Assembly: GCA_022340465.1 (NCBI GenBank)
Contig: JAJDNW010000100.1
Coordinates: 30,884-94,883, forward strand
Source: Deltaproteobacteria bacterium
Lineage (GTDB): Bacteria > Desulfobacterota > Desulfobacteria > Desulfobacterales > B30-G6
Length of the DNA stretch: 64,000 nt
Reading direction: 5' to 3'
Position numbers and translations under genes: made by a program. This document shows positions 26,109-33,904 of this stretch, piece after piece (position 1 is the stretch's first letter; each line of letters starts with the position of its first letter). The notes beneath the pieces were generated by a model. That model was not told where the DNA came from, made no database searches, and saw only the letters and a list, made by a program, of their open reading frames with translations.

Positions 26109-27036
26109 GGGTCTTACGAGAAAGTTTTCGATAGTAATATTGCTGATCGCCTTGACACCTCTTTTGATTGTCACCGGGGTCGTCATGGATCAATACCGGG
26201 ATGCCTACGAAGCCAAAACATACGCCCATCTGACCGAACGGGTTCAAAAGCACGCCCGCCTTATCGACATTTTCTTGCAGGAGCGCCTGGGGGATATCCG
26301 CTTTCTCGCGCAAGCCTTTGACGGCGAAGCCCTTACCCGAAAACCCTTTTTGCAGCGCTGCCTGGACCTTCTCCGGAAAGAATGCGGTTCGGTGTTTACG
26401 GATATGGGTGTGGTTGAAATCGGCCCCCGGGGCCGCCAAATCAACTACGCCGGCCCCTTTCAGCTGGAAAATGCGCTTTACGGAAAAGCGGGCTGGTTTC
26501 AGATAGCCGCCGCCAGAGAGCATTTCATCAGCGACACATTCATGGGGCTGCGCGGCTTTCCCCATTTCATCGTTGCGGCCCGCAAACGATGGGGTGGTGG
26601 CGACTGCATTGTGCGGGCCACCGTCGACTTTACCGCTTTCGACAATCTGGTTAAAAGCCTTAAAAGCGGCGTCAGCGGCTATGCCTTTATTATCAATCGG
26701 GCCGGCAGCCTGCAGGCCGGCAGCCCGGGGGTGACCCCCCTTCCCGGCAACGCCGAAGTCAATACCCTGTTCGAACTCGCCGACAATCAAACGTTTCTAT
26801 CCAGCAGTGAGGACAACGCGGCCTTTTATGTTACCGCCCTTATTAAAAACGGCGCATGGCTGCTTGTATACCACCAGACGAAAGCCGACATATTTTCACA
26901 GTTGCGCCGCACCCACAAAATTGCCTTTGCCGCTCTCTTTATCGGCAGCGTGGCCATTGTCTGCACGGCACTTTATCTGCCGCTGGCTATTCTGCTAAAA
27001 ACGGAACAGGGATCCGGAGAACAAAAGCAGAGGTAA
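26080..27036 (+). CDS. Sensor-only membrane protein (dCache between two TM segments, no kinase)
   Basis: A 318-aa protein: TM1 near residues 18-38, a dCache sensor with GLRGFPHFIVAA, and TM2 near residues 283-306, followed by only about 12 cytoplasmic residues rich in Lys/Gln. There is no HAMP, His or ATPase domain. The sensor is homologous to the input domains of the kinases at 1602, 8662, 33882 and 40222. GAAGGAGGAGG precedes the ATG, which lies inside the end of the NtrC-type gene. The next gene, 13 bases downstream with its own AAGGAG, encodes a receiver joined to a soluble kinase. It therefore looks like a two-piece sensor kinase, not a frameshift: each piece has its own start and ribosome-binding site. 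Confidence 0.88.
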   Translation: MQNHSKTSREGLTRKFSIVILLIALTPLLIVTGVVMDQYRDAYEAKTYAHLTERVQKHARLIDIFLQERLGDIRFLAQAFDGEALTRKPFLQRCLDLLRKECGSVFTDMGVVEIGPRGRQINYAGPFQLENALYGKAGWFQIAAAREHFISDTFMGLRGFPHFIVAARKRWGGGDCIVRATVDFTAFDNLVKSLKSGVSGYAFIINRAGSLQAGSPGVTPLPGNAEVNTLFELADNQTFLSSSEDNAAFYVTALIKNGAWLLVYHQTKADIFSQLRRTHKIAFAALFIGSVAIVCTALYLPLAILLKTEQGSGEQKQR

Positions 27037-27049
27037 AAAAGGAGATTCC

Positions 27050-28225
27050 ATGCCCGAAACCGACGCCCGACTTCTGCTGGTCGATGACGAAACCGTCTTT
27101 CGCCGGAACCTCGCCAGACTGTTGCAGTCGCGAAACTTTACGGTTTTCCAGGCGGAAAACGGCCATGACGGCCTCGAGCTCCTGCTCCGGCAGCCTGTCG
27201 AGGCGGTTATCCTTGATGTCAAGATGCCCGGCATGGACGGCATAGAAACCCTGCGTCGTATCAAGGCCGGATATCCGGCCATCGAAGTCATTCTGCTTAC
27301 CGGGCAGTCGTCGGCAGCCGATGGCGTGGCTGGCATGAAAGCCGGCGCTTTTGACTATTTGAGTAAACCCGTGGAGATCGATCACCTGGTCGGTAAACTG
27401 AAACAGGTGCATGAAAAAATTGGACTTGAAGAGGCCCATCACCGGGAAGCGGCTTTCCGGGAAAAAATGAAAAAGCGCATGGCGGCTGCGGAGCGTCTCG
27501 CCTCCCTGGGAACGCTGTCCGCCGGCCTGGCCCATGAAATCAACAATCCCCTGGCCATCATCGGACAGTCGGTGAAGTGGATTCAACTGCGGCTGAAACC
27601 GCACGCCCCGGGCAGCCTGATTGTATCGAGGGCTGACATGGAGAAAAGCCTGGACAATATCAACACCTCGGTTGACCGGATTCGGCGCATTACGCATCAA
27701 CTGTTGGGATCGGTCCGCCGGCAAACACCCCGGATGGATGAAGTCGACCCGAAGCAGTTGATCGATGAGGCCGTCGAGCTGGTCAAAGGGTTGGCCGGCG
27801 ACAAAGGCGTCGACATTCGCAAGGATTTTCACGGCGGCCGGCAACGCATCTGGAGTGATCCGGGCGCCTTGCGGCAGGTACTGACCAACCTTATGATCAA
27901 TGCGGTGCAGGCCTCGGGCAACGGTGGCAGCATCACGGTTTCCACGGACAAGTGGGATGATGGCGTGCAGATGCGTATCGAGGACAACGGCGAGGGCATT
28001 CCGGAAGAAAATCTGGAACGCATTTTTGAACCTTTTTTTACCACCAAAGCGCCCGGAGAAGGCACGGGCCTGGGCCTGTTTGTCATCAAAACCATTATGG
28101 AAAAGCTTGGCGGAAGCATCGACGTTCACAGCCGTGTGGGACAGCGGACCGTCTTTACGCTGCGCCTGCCCAAAATAGATGCCCGGGACCGGGAGAAGCG
28201 GCGCCGATCCTCGAACCCGGGTTGA
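27050..28225 (+). CDS. Soluble receiver-histidine kinase hybrid
   Basis: A 391-aa protein with no membrane segment. Residues 1-120 are a receiver (D12/D13, phospho-acceptor D56 in [21 protein letters not shown]). A short coiled linker (about 121-148) leads to HisKA with [11 protein letters not shown] and His162, then HATPase with INAVQAS, DNGEGI, FFTTKA and GTGLGLF. The receiver-first order suits a relay kinase controlled by phosphorylation, or by contact with the sensor-only protein encoded just upstream. The partner receiver could be the one at 28505, though that gene has its own sigma-54 promoter. Confidence 0.92.
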   Translation: MPETDARLLLVDDETVFRRNLARLLQSRNFTVFQAENGHDGLELLLRQPVEAVILDVKMPGMDGIETLRRIKAGYPAIEVILLTGQSSAADGVAGMKAGAFDYLSKPVEIDHLVGKLKQVHEKIGLEEAHHREAAFREKMKKRMAAAERLASLGTLSAGLAHEINNPLAIIGQSVKWIQLRLKPHAPGSLIVSRADMEKSLDNINTSVDRIRRITHQLLGSVRRQTPRMDEVDPKQLIDEAVELVKGLAGDKGVDIRKDFHGGRQRIWSDPGALRQVLTNLMINAVQASGNGGSITVSTDKWDDGVQMRIEDNGEGIPEENLERIFEPFFTTKAPGEGTGLGLFVIKTIMEKLGGSIDVHSRVGQRTVFTLRLPKIDARDREKRRRSSNPG

Positions 28226-28402
28226 TTTCACCCAAACCTCATCGTTCGGGTAGGGTTGCAGTTTACCTGTTCAGCAGGATCTAATCTGAGCGATTGACGA
28301 CCTAGGTAGCCGTTGTCATGGTGCGGATAATGGGCGGTTTCCAGGCGTGAGACCATGCGTGGCACCCGGTATTGCGTCGAAATTTCCCGGCAACCGCTAT
28401 AG

Positions 28403-28418
28403 TGGCATTCATTTTGCT
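28403..28418 (+). promoter_or_regulatory. Sigma-54 promoter of the receiver gene
   Basis: TGGCATTCATTTTGCT has GG-N10-GC and an ideal -12 element, 87 bp before the ATG at 28505. AAGCTTAGATAGGCTTAGA just downstream contains a short direct repeat. Apart from this the gap 28226-28504 holds nothing recognised. Confidence 0.8.
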
Positions 28419-28504
28419 TAAATAAGCTTAGATAGGCTTAGACAAAAGGCGCAATAAACGGAAATTGATATGTATTAACCCGACATCAGAGGAGGCATTA
28501 TCTT

Positions 28505-28957
28505 ATGAAACGACCTACCCGCTTAATGATCGTAGACGACGAAAAACGCTTTACCGAAATGCTGTCGCTGACTTTGGGAGAGATGGGGGTGGGCACTGTG
28601 ACGGCTTTCAGCGGAAAAGAATGCCTCGATAAGCTGGCGGAAAACGATATCGATGTCGTCATCCTGGACATCAAGATGCCCGGCATGGACGGCATCGAAA
28701 CGCTGAAGGAGATCAAGAAACGGTTTCCTCTGGTGGAAGTCATCATGCTGACCGGTCACGGCACGATCGAAACGTCGGTCAAGGGGATGAAACTGGGCGC
28801 CTTCGATTACCTGCTCAAGCCGCCGGAATTCGATGAACTGCTCAGCAAGGTGGCCGACGCCCGCGAACGCAAGGACGCCCACGAAGAGAGAATCCGCCTC
28901 GCCGAAAACCAGGAACTGCTGCGGGAAAGCCGCAAGGGAGGCCGGAAACCTTTTTGA
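28505..28957 (+). CDS. Stand-alone response regulator receiver
   Basis: A 150-aa CheY-like protein with D11/D12, phospho-acceptor D55 in LDIKMPGMDG, MLTGHG and LLKPP, and a charged tail of about 28 residues (DAHEERIRLAENQELL...). The same tail pattern (heptad-like Glu/Arg/Leu) occurs in the receivers at 3331 and 10331 and may be a dimerisation or partner helix. It has its own sigma-54 promoter, so its level can change independently of the kinases. Confidence 0.92.
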   Translation: MKRPTRLMIVDDEKRFTEMLSLTLGEMGVGTVTAFSGKECLDKLAENDIDVVILDIKMPGMDGIETLKEIKKRFPLVEVIMLTGHGTIETSVKGMKLGAFDYLLKPPEFDELLSKVADARERKDAHEERIRLAENQELLRESRKGGRKPF

Positions 28958-29052
28958 GGCGCTTGCGGGGCGCGCGACCGTTTGCATCCATCCCCGCTTA
29001 ACAATAGTCTTTGAATGGTTACCTATAAGGGGCCGATGGGAAAAAAGCGCGT

Positions 29053-29102
29053 AGCTCATAGCTGATAGCGTGCCATGAGTTATGACCTGTCAGCTATGAG
29101 CT
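29053..29102. repeat. AGCTCATAGCTGA inverted repeat
   Basis: AGCTCATAGCTGA and TCAGCTATGAGCT form a perfect 13-bp inverted repeat around 24 bases, between convergent genes. It could act as a transcription terminator without a T-run or be a dispersed intergenic repeat. Confidence 0.55.
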
Positions 29103-29154
29103 CATCTCTGTTTCTCTCGGCCCCTGGACCCTGTTTCATATGCAGCGGTCAGGT

Positions 29155-29385
29155 TTATGCCACACTGGGATAGTCTTTTACCTCAAGCCCCAGCGCCAGC
29201 AGCGCATCCGTCAGATGGACCACACCGATGGGCTTGCCCCGGCGAACCACGACCATGCGCTGGACGTCGTTTTCCAGCATCTTCTGGACGGCACTGGATA
29301 TCGTATCGTCAGCCGACAAAGTCGGCCTGACCGGGGTCTGCCCCTTGTAGAGGCGTATAATTTCAATGACTTTTTTTTGTTCCAC
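29155..29385 (-). CDS. Single CBS-domain small protein, possibly a remnant
   Basis: A 76-aa frame beginning with GTG. It encodes about one CBS motif: LSADDTISSAVQKMLENDVQ followed by RMVVVRRGKPIGVVHLTDAL, the classical end of a CBS motif. CBS motifs normally work in pairs of about 120 residues, so this is either half of a homodimeric module or the tail of a decayed protein; the two receiver-CBS proteins in the window are possible relatives. No convincing ribosome-binding site precedes the GTG. It is isolated between two plus-strand units. Confidence 0.55.
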   Translation of the reverse strand: MEQKKVIEIIRLYKGQTPVRPTLSADDTISSAVQKMLENDVQRMVVVRRGKPIGVVHLTDALLALGLEVKDYPSVA

Positions 29386-29793
29386 TCTGGCATCTCATTC
29401 TGCGCCAGTTACGCCTTGGCGTGGTTGCCCTCGAACCCGGTTCGGGCTCTTTGCGAACAAAGGCGGCGACATTGCTTACCTTATTTTCACCTAAGTCGAT
29501 GTGGCTATCAACCTGTAAACCAAATTCCAGTCTGACGGTAGGCAAAGCAAAATAAATGCCAAAGCCGGGAATCGGTTTCCCCCTATAAGCGTGGATGACC
29601 GATTCCCCGATATACCTTGCCCTAAGCTCTTTCCACCTGCAGAACACCGGACCCTAAGTCGGGATTAGGTCGAAACAATTCCTCCCCAAAAAACGCCTCG
29701 ATTGTCTCTTGCGGGGATACACCCCTGTAACCCCCGAGTTGCGTCCCTGCCGACAAATCTCCCTGTCCCATTCGGTCCCAAATAAAAATATCA
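29386..29793. other. Intergenic region without a recognised gene
   Basis: A 94-codon minus-strand frame (29363-29647) is present but lacks domain similarity, has an odd composition and overlaps the CBS gene. No other gene, RNA or mobile-element signature is seen before the control region of the transporter at 29946. Confidence 0.5.
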
Positions 29794-29815
29794 TTTATAA
29801 TCAATAGATTATCAA
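29794..29815. promoter_or_regulatory. Candidate activator site (dyad)
   Basis: TTTATAATC-AATA-GATTATCAA is a 9+4+9 inverted repeat with one mismatch, centred 33 bp upstream of the sigma-54-like element. The spacing and the TTATCAA half-site recall the dyad at 733-760. Confidence 0.45.
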
Positions 29816-29837
29816 ATAAAAGCCGCCTGTCCGTCGT

Positions 29838-29853
29838 TGGCACACCCCTTGAA
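29838..29853 (+). promoter_or_regulatory. Sigma-54-like promoter with variant -12
   Basis: TGGCACACCCCTTGAA has a perfect -24 half (TGGCACA) and correct spacing, but the -12 element is TTGA rather than TTGC. It lies 93 bp before the start at 29946, the same distance as in the other sigma-54 units. Confidence 0.55.
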
Positions 29854-29945
29854 ATAACTGAGGATAAGCAAACCGGGCCGCAACGGGCGCGGTCGACGAC
29901 AGGTTGATGCCCTGCCGAGCCGCCCATCGGAAAGGAGATCAATCA

Positions 29946-31271
29946 ATGGAAGTAACCATGCTCACTGCTCTGATCATCTTCTGCATCAGCATCGTTCTCG
30001 TCATCACCGGCATCATCGACACGGTTATTGCCGCCTTTCTGGGGGTAACGGCCATGATCGCCTTCCATGTCATGACCGATGTTCAGGCCTTCAAGGTCGT
30101 TGACTGGAATGTCATCTTCATTCTCATCGGCATCTGGATTATCGCCACCTATCTCGGCAAGACCGGCCTGCCGGAGTACCTGGCCACGCGCCTGCTGATT
30201 CTTTCCAAGGGAAGCGTGCCCCTTTTCATAACGCTGATCGGGGCTGCCGCCGGCTTCGTTTCTTTGCTGGTGGACAACGTGGTGGTGGTGCTGATGTTCG
30301 CACCGGTCCTCTTTGCCGTGAGCCGCCGGTATGCCTTCCAGGCTTACGGCGCCATTTTGTTCATCGGCCTCTGCTCCAACTTCATGGGGACGGCCCTGCT
30401 TCTGGGCGACCTGCCGCCCCAGCTGCTGCACTCCGTAACCGGCATCGAGTTTAGCGGTTTCCTCTGGCATTCCGGGCGGCCCTCCTCCTTTTTCGTGCTG
30501 ACCGCCACCTATGCCGTCGTGGTAGCTCTTTTTTACTGGATTTTTTCCAGAAAATTCAGAGGGCAGAAAATGAACTTCAACGCCGATGAGGAAAACCCCT
30601 CCGAACACCTCAAAAGCCCTCTCTTTGTCTGGATCGTCAGCCTTGCCTTCGTCGGCACCGTGGTGGGCATGGCCATCCGGCCGGTGTTCGGCGTCCACCT
30701 GGGCATGATCACCCTGTGCGGCGCCGCTTTGCTGATCCTTTTTCTGGAAATATTCAAAAAGAAACTCGAAGCACCCTCTTTTGAAGAGATCCTGGCCGAA
30801 CTGGACTGGCGCGCGGTCATGTTTTACGTGGCCCTTTTCGCTTTGGTGGGCGGGCTGGAAAAAGGCGGTGTCATCGAATCCGTGGCCCATTGGCTGGTGC
30901 CGTTCATCCAGTCCAGCCTGATTCTGGGAACGACGGTGCTGTTCTGGGTGTCGGCTGCCATTTGCGGCATCGTCGAACACGACGCCTATATCCTGACCCT
31001 GCTGTATGTCATCCGCGACCTGGCATCTCAATCGGCGGCCGTTGAACCCTGGCCCCTTTACTGGGCCCTGCTCTGGGCCGGAACCCTGGGAAGCAACCTG
31101 ACCATCGCTGGAGCACCGGCCCTGTTCGTAGCCGTGAACCTTGGAGAAAAGGAGGACAGGCGCAAGGTGCCCCTGAAGGAGTTTTTCAGCTACACGGTCG
31201 TTTACGTGCTGGCCTCTCTGGGCACCTGTTTCATCATTACCATCCTGCTGTGGGTGCTGCCCTATTTGTAA
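29946..31271 (+). CDS. ArsB/NhaD/SLC13-type ion transporter
   Basis: A 441-aa polytopic protein of the ion transporter superfamily that includes ArsB, NhaD and citrate carriers. Early signature: IDTVIAAFLGVTAMIAF, then the membrane hairpin region GFVSLLVDNVVVVLMFAPV, and a repeat-2 counterpart near AAICGIVEHDAYILTLLYVI. The late LGSNLTIAGAPALFVA resembles the superfamily's (S)N(P/I)xxxG motif. ATG 29946 has AAAGGAGA upstream and replaces the longer frame from 29904. It is followed by a TauE/SafE exporter. Substrates could be an organic or inorganic anion, or Na+/H+ exchange; the sequence does not decide. Confidence 0.85.
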   Translation: MEVTMLTALIIFCISIVLVITGIIDTVIAAFLGVTAMIAFHVMTDVQAFKVVDWNVIFILIGIWIIATYLGKTGLPEYLATRLLILSKGSVPLFITLIGAAAGFVSLLVDNVVVVLMFAPVLFAVSRRYAFQAYGAILFIGLCSNFMGTALLLGDLPPQLLHSVTGIEFSGFLWHSGRPSSFFVLTATYAVVVALFYWIFSRKFRGQKMNFNADEENPSEHLKSPLFVWIVSLAFVGTVVGMAIRPVFGVHLGMITLCGAALLILFLEIFKKKLEAPSFEEILAELDWRAVMFYVALFALVGGLEKGGVIESVAHWLVPFIQSSLILGTTVLFWVSAAICGIVEHDAYILTLLYVIRDLASQSAAVEPWPLYWALLWAGTLGSNLTIAGAPALFVAVNLGEKEDRRKVPLKEFFSYTVVYVLASLGTCFIITILLWVLPYL

Positions 31272-31341
31272 ACTGACTGAGGACAACGATGTCACCGTTT
31301 AGCACAAAACGATCTTTAACCCGAAAAAAAGGAGGATCATC

Positions 31342-32382
31342 ATGACTGTGGAACAGAAAAAAATGGGATGGGAAGTCGCCCGTGAGCTGGAGGCGAGCAA
31401 ACCCTCCATGTCCGACCGGGCAAAACTTTCCGGGAAACAGTTGAAGACGCTGCTGATTTATGCCGCTACTTTCGCGGCCCTCTTTCTCGTAGCCGTCTGG
31501 CTGGCCGGTAATCCCTTCGAATTCACCCAGAGGCTTCCCTCGGCCTTTGTCAAGGCCAAGGGATGGGTGGGAACCAACAACTGGATGATCGTCTGGTGGG
31601 TGGTCCTGGTCTGCGCCTTTTTCGAGTACATGGATTCGGCCGGCGGGATGGGTTACGGCACGGCCCTCACCCCCCTCATGCTGATGGCGGGGTTCGATCC
31701 CAAGCAGATCGTCCCCTGCGTCATGATCACCGAGATGTTCACCGGCCTGATTGCGGGGTTGATCCACGGGGAATTCGAAAATGTTTCCTGGCAGTTCAAG
31801 CCCATGAACGAAACCACCAAGCTCGTCGTCATCGTGGCCGTCATCGGCATGCTATGCGTCGGATTTTCCATTACGGCGGCCTACAAGATATTCAATGTGG
31901 CCAAGTTCTGGATCAAGCTGTACGTGGCGGTGCTGCTCATCGTCATGGGCATCTGCTCTCTGCTGACGGCCAAAACCTTCAAGAATTACCGGCCCAAGTG
32001 GATGTGGCTGTTTGCCGGTTTGGCGGGCTTCAACAAGGGCATCGGCGGCGGGGGCTACGGCCCGGTGGTCACCGTGGGCGGCCTGTTCGCAGGCGTGCCC
32101 GTGAAAAGCATGGTCGCCGTGACCTCCCTGGCCGAGGGGGCGACCTGTCTCTTTGCGGTGATTGTCTGGTTTGCCCTGCTGACCAGCGGCGTGGTCATCG
32201 ACTACCTGCTGCTGCCCTCCTTTGTCATCGGCACCGTTCTCGCGGCCGTCGGCGCTCCCTACACCACCAGAATTCTGCCGGAAAAATTCTGGAAATGGGT
32301 GGTCCCGATTTACTGCTGCATCCTGGCCGTGCTCTGTTTCTGGAAGCTCTGGCCGGACATTCAGAAACGGCTGCTTTCCTAG
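31342..32382 (+). CDS. TauE/SafE-family anion permease
   Basis: A 346-aa membrane protein with about eight TM segments after a 40-residue cytoplasmic N-terminus. Two related halves are visible: EYMDSAGGMGYGTALTPLML in the first and NKGIGGGGYGPVVTVGGLF in the second, the Gly-rich repeats of the sulfite/sulfoacetate exporter family (old DUF81). AAAGGAGG precedes the start. Family members export sulfite, sulfoacetate or other organic anions. Its link with an ArsB-type carrier and a receiver-CBS regulator points to regulated anion traffic (inference). Confidence 0.9.
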   Translation: MTVEQKKMGWEVARELEASKPSMSDRAKLSGKQLKTLLIYAATFAALFLVAVWLAGNPFEFTQRLPSAFVKAKGWVGTNNWMIVWWVVLVCAFFEYMDSAGGMGYGTALTPLMLMAGFDPKQIVPCVMITEMFTGLIAGLIHGEFENVSWQFKPMNETTKLVVIVAVIGMLCVGFSITAAYKIFNVAKFWIKLYVAVLLIVMGICSLLTAKTFKNYRPKWMWLFAGLAGFNKGIGGGGYGPVVTVGGLFAGVPVKSMVAVTSLAEGATCLFAVIVWFALLTSGVVIDYLLLPSFVIGTVLAAVGAPYTTRILPEKFWKWVVPIYCCILAVLCFWKLWPDIQKRLLS

Positions 32383-32386
32383 TCAC

Positions 32387-32418
32387 AACACGCCCCGTGC
32401 TTGGGCACGGGGCGTGTT
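32387..32418 (+). terminator. Strong hairpin after the TauE gene
   Basis: AACACGCCCCGTGC and GCACGGGGCGTGTT form a 14-bp perfect stem with loop TTGG, four bases after the stop. It lacks a T-run, so it may terminate partially or protect the upstream mRNA from 3' exonucleases while letting some read-through into the 178-aa gene. Confidence 0.65.
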
Positions 32419-32511
32419 CACCACGGTCAAAAACGGATGCCCGGAGGCGCTGAGCCACAGCCCTCGCACCCCGGATCGATACGCACGGGCTCCGGGAGAA
32501 GGGGAAACCAC

Positions 32512-33048
32512 ATGAAAACGATTACGGATTACAACCAAGCGTCTCTGTTCAAGCGCTGGTGGAGCGGCCGTGACTATCTCCAGAAACGAATGATCCGCAT
32601 GTGTCTGTCCATGCTGGTGATGGTCGTCTGCTTTCCATTGTATTATCTCGGCCTTTTTGGTAGTGTGGAGGGGCCTTTGAACCCCGCCGGCATCGGTGAT
32701 TTTCTCGCAAACATGGGAATGACCCGCACCCACTTCATGGTGCTCTTTCTTTCCTTTTTGATTATCGCCGTATCCTGGAACTGGATCTACAACGCGGTCA
32801 GCATGGGGATCGGAGCACGTCTGACATGCAGTCGCAAAATGGGCGAAGACGGGCATCTGTGCGCCGCCCGGGTGACACGCACGAAAGTGGCCCACAAAAA
32901 AACAGGGCGCGTGACCGTCACGTACGTGTGCGCCCGAGGGCACACCGGAACCGATGCGCATTTTCACCCGCTTACAAAAGGAACCTTCAGCCACACGCTT
33001 TGGCTGACGTCGCTTTGCTTCTGCGTCATCGTGTTTTTCATGTCATGA
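32512..33048 (+). CDS. 178-aa membrane protein with Cys/His-rich cytoplasmic part
   Basis: Not a family I recognise. Predicted membrane segments lie near residues 28-48, 75-100 and 160-178. The hydrophilic part between the last two contains C106, H115, C117, C140, H144, H150 and H152, a spacing that could bind a metal in a zinc-ribbon-like knuckle. The start at 32512 follows GGAGAAGGGG. The receiver-CBS gene begins 10 bases after its stop, so the two are probably coupled. It could be a small partner of the neighbouring transporters or of the signalling proteins (inference). Confidence 0.75.
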   Translation: MKTITDYNQASLFKRWWSGRDYLQKRMIRMCLSMLVMVVCFPLYYLGLFGSVEGPLNPAGIGDFLANMGMTRTHFMVLFLSFLIIAVSWNWIYNAVSMGIGARLTCSRKMGEDGHLCAARVTRTKVAHKKTGRVTVTYVCARGHTGTDAHFHPLTKGTFSHTLWLTSLCFCVIVFFMS

Positions 33049-33058
33049 GGTAGCTGCC

Positions 33059-33904
33059 ATGGACAAAGGCATTCGGGTTCTACTGGTGGACGATGAAGAA
33101 ACCTTCGCCCGCAACCTGGAGCGGCTGCTGAAGTTCAGGGGGTTCGACACCGCCGTGGCCCTGGATGGATACAGCGCCCTTGCCTCGCTGCAGGACCCGT
33201 CCGGATTCGACGTCGTGGTCCTGGATGTCAAAATGCCCGGGATGGACGGCATCGCCACCCTCAAACAGATCAGGAAAAGCCGCCCCAAGGTGGAGGTGAT
33301 TATGCTCACCGGCCACGCTACCGTGGAGTCCGGTGTCCAGTCCATTCGTGAAGGCGCCTACGACTACCTGATGAAGCCCTGCGACATCGAGGATCTTGCG
33401 GAAAAAATCAGGGAGGCCTGCCGGGTGGAGCAGATCAGGAACAAGCCGGTGCTCTGGCCCCGCAACCGCGTCAAGGAGATCACCTGGCCCGTTTTTTTCA
33501 AGCTGCGGACCACGGACCGGCTGCAAAGGGCATTTAACCTGTTTAACCGGGAGAAACGGCTGCCGGCCTGGGAATCTCTCTACATCCTGGACCGTGCGGA
33601 CCACCTAGTGGGCACCGTCAAGCGCAGCGACCTGATCCAGGCCGCCCGGCAAAAGGTTCCGGACAAGCCCATCGACTGGTCGGACCTGAAGTGCGACCCG
33701 GAATTGCTCCCCGATATGGACATTGCAGCCGTCATGCGCACCGGCCCGCACATAACCACCCACCCCGAAGAAGCGTTGACAACGGCCGCCCGGCGGATGA
33801 TCGAGCACAACATTCGCTGTATGCCGGTTGTGGACAACGACAGGGTCAGGGGATTTATCCGGCTACAGGATATATTTCAACATGCAAACGACACCAGCCA
33901 ATGA
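33059..33904 (+). CDS. Receiver-CBS pair protein, second copy
   Basis: A 281-aa protein with the architecture of the one at 5953. Receiver residues 1-122 include D11/D12, phospho-acceptor D56 in [16 protein letters not shown] and LMKPC. The CBS pair follows: the first motif ends in HLVGTVKRSDLIQAA, the second starts at IAAVMRTGPHITTHPEEAL and ends RVRGFIRLQDIFQHA. It overlaps the next kinase-like gene by 23 bases. As at 5953, it sits next to anion transporters, which suggests a shared role in coupling uptake to phosphorylation and nucleotide level. Confidence 0.9.
   Translation: MDKGIRVLLVDDEETFARNLERLLKFRGFDTAVALDGYSALASLQDPSGFDVVVLDVKMPGMDGIATLKQIRKSRPKVEVIMLTGHATVESGVQSIREGAYDYLMKPCDIEDLAEKIREACRVEQIRNKPVLWPRNRVKEITWPVFFKLRTTDRLQRAFNLFNREKRLPAWESLYILDRADHLVGTVKRSDLIQAARQKVPDKPIDWSDLKCDPELLPDMDIAAVMRTGPHITTHPEEALTTAARRMIEHNIRCMPVVDNDRVRGFIRLQDIFQHANDTSQ

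Noticed and set aside
26080..28225. A single kinase gene broken by a frameshift
   Set aside because: The downstream gene has its own ribosome-binding site and starts with a complete receiver domain, which intact relatives lack at that place.
28360..28375. TGGCACCCGGTATTGC as a second sigma-54 promoter
   Set aside because: GG and GC are 11 bases apart instead of 10; the site at 28403 has the correct spacing.
29363..29647. 94-codon frame on the minus strand
   Set aside because: It overlaps the CBS frame in another phase, has no domain and no good start.
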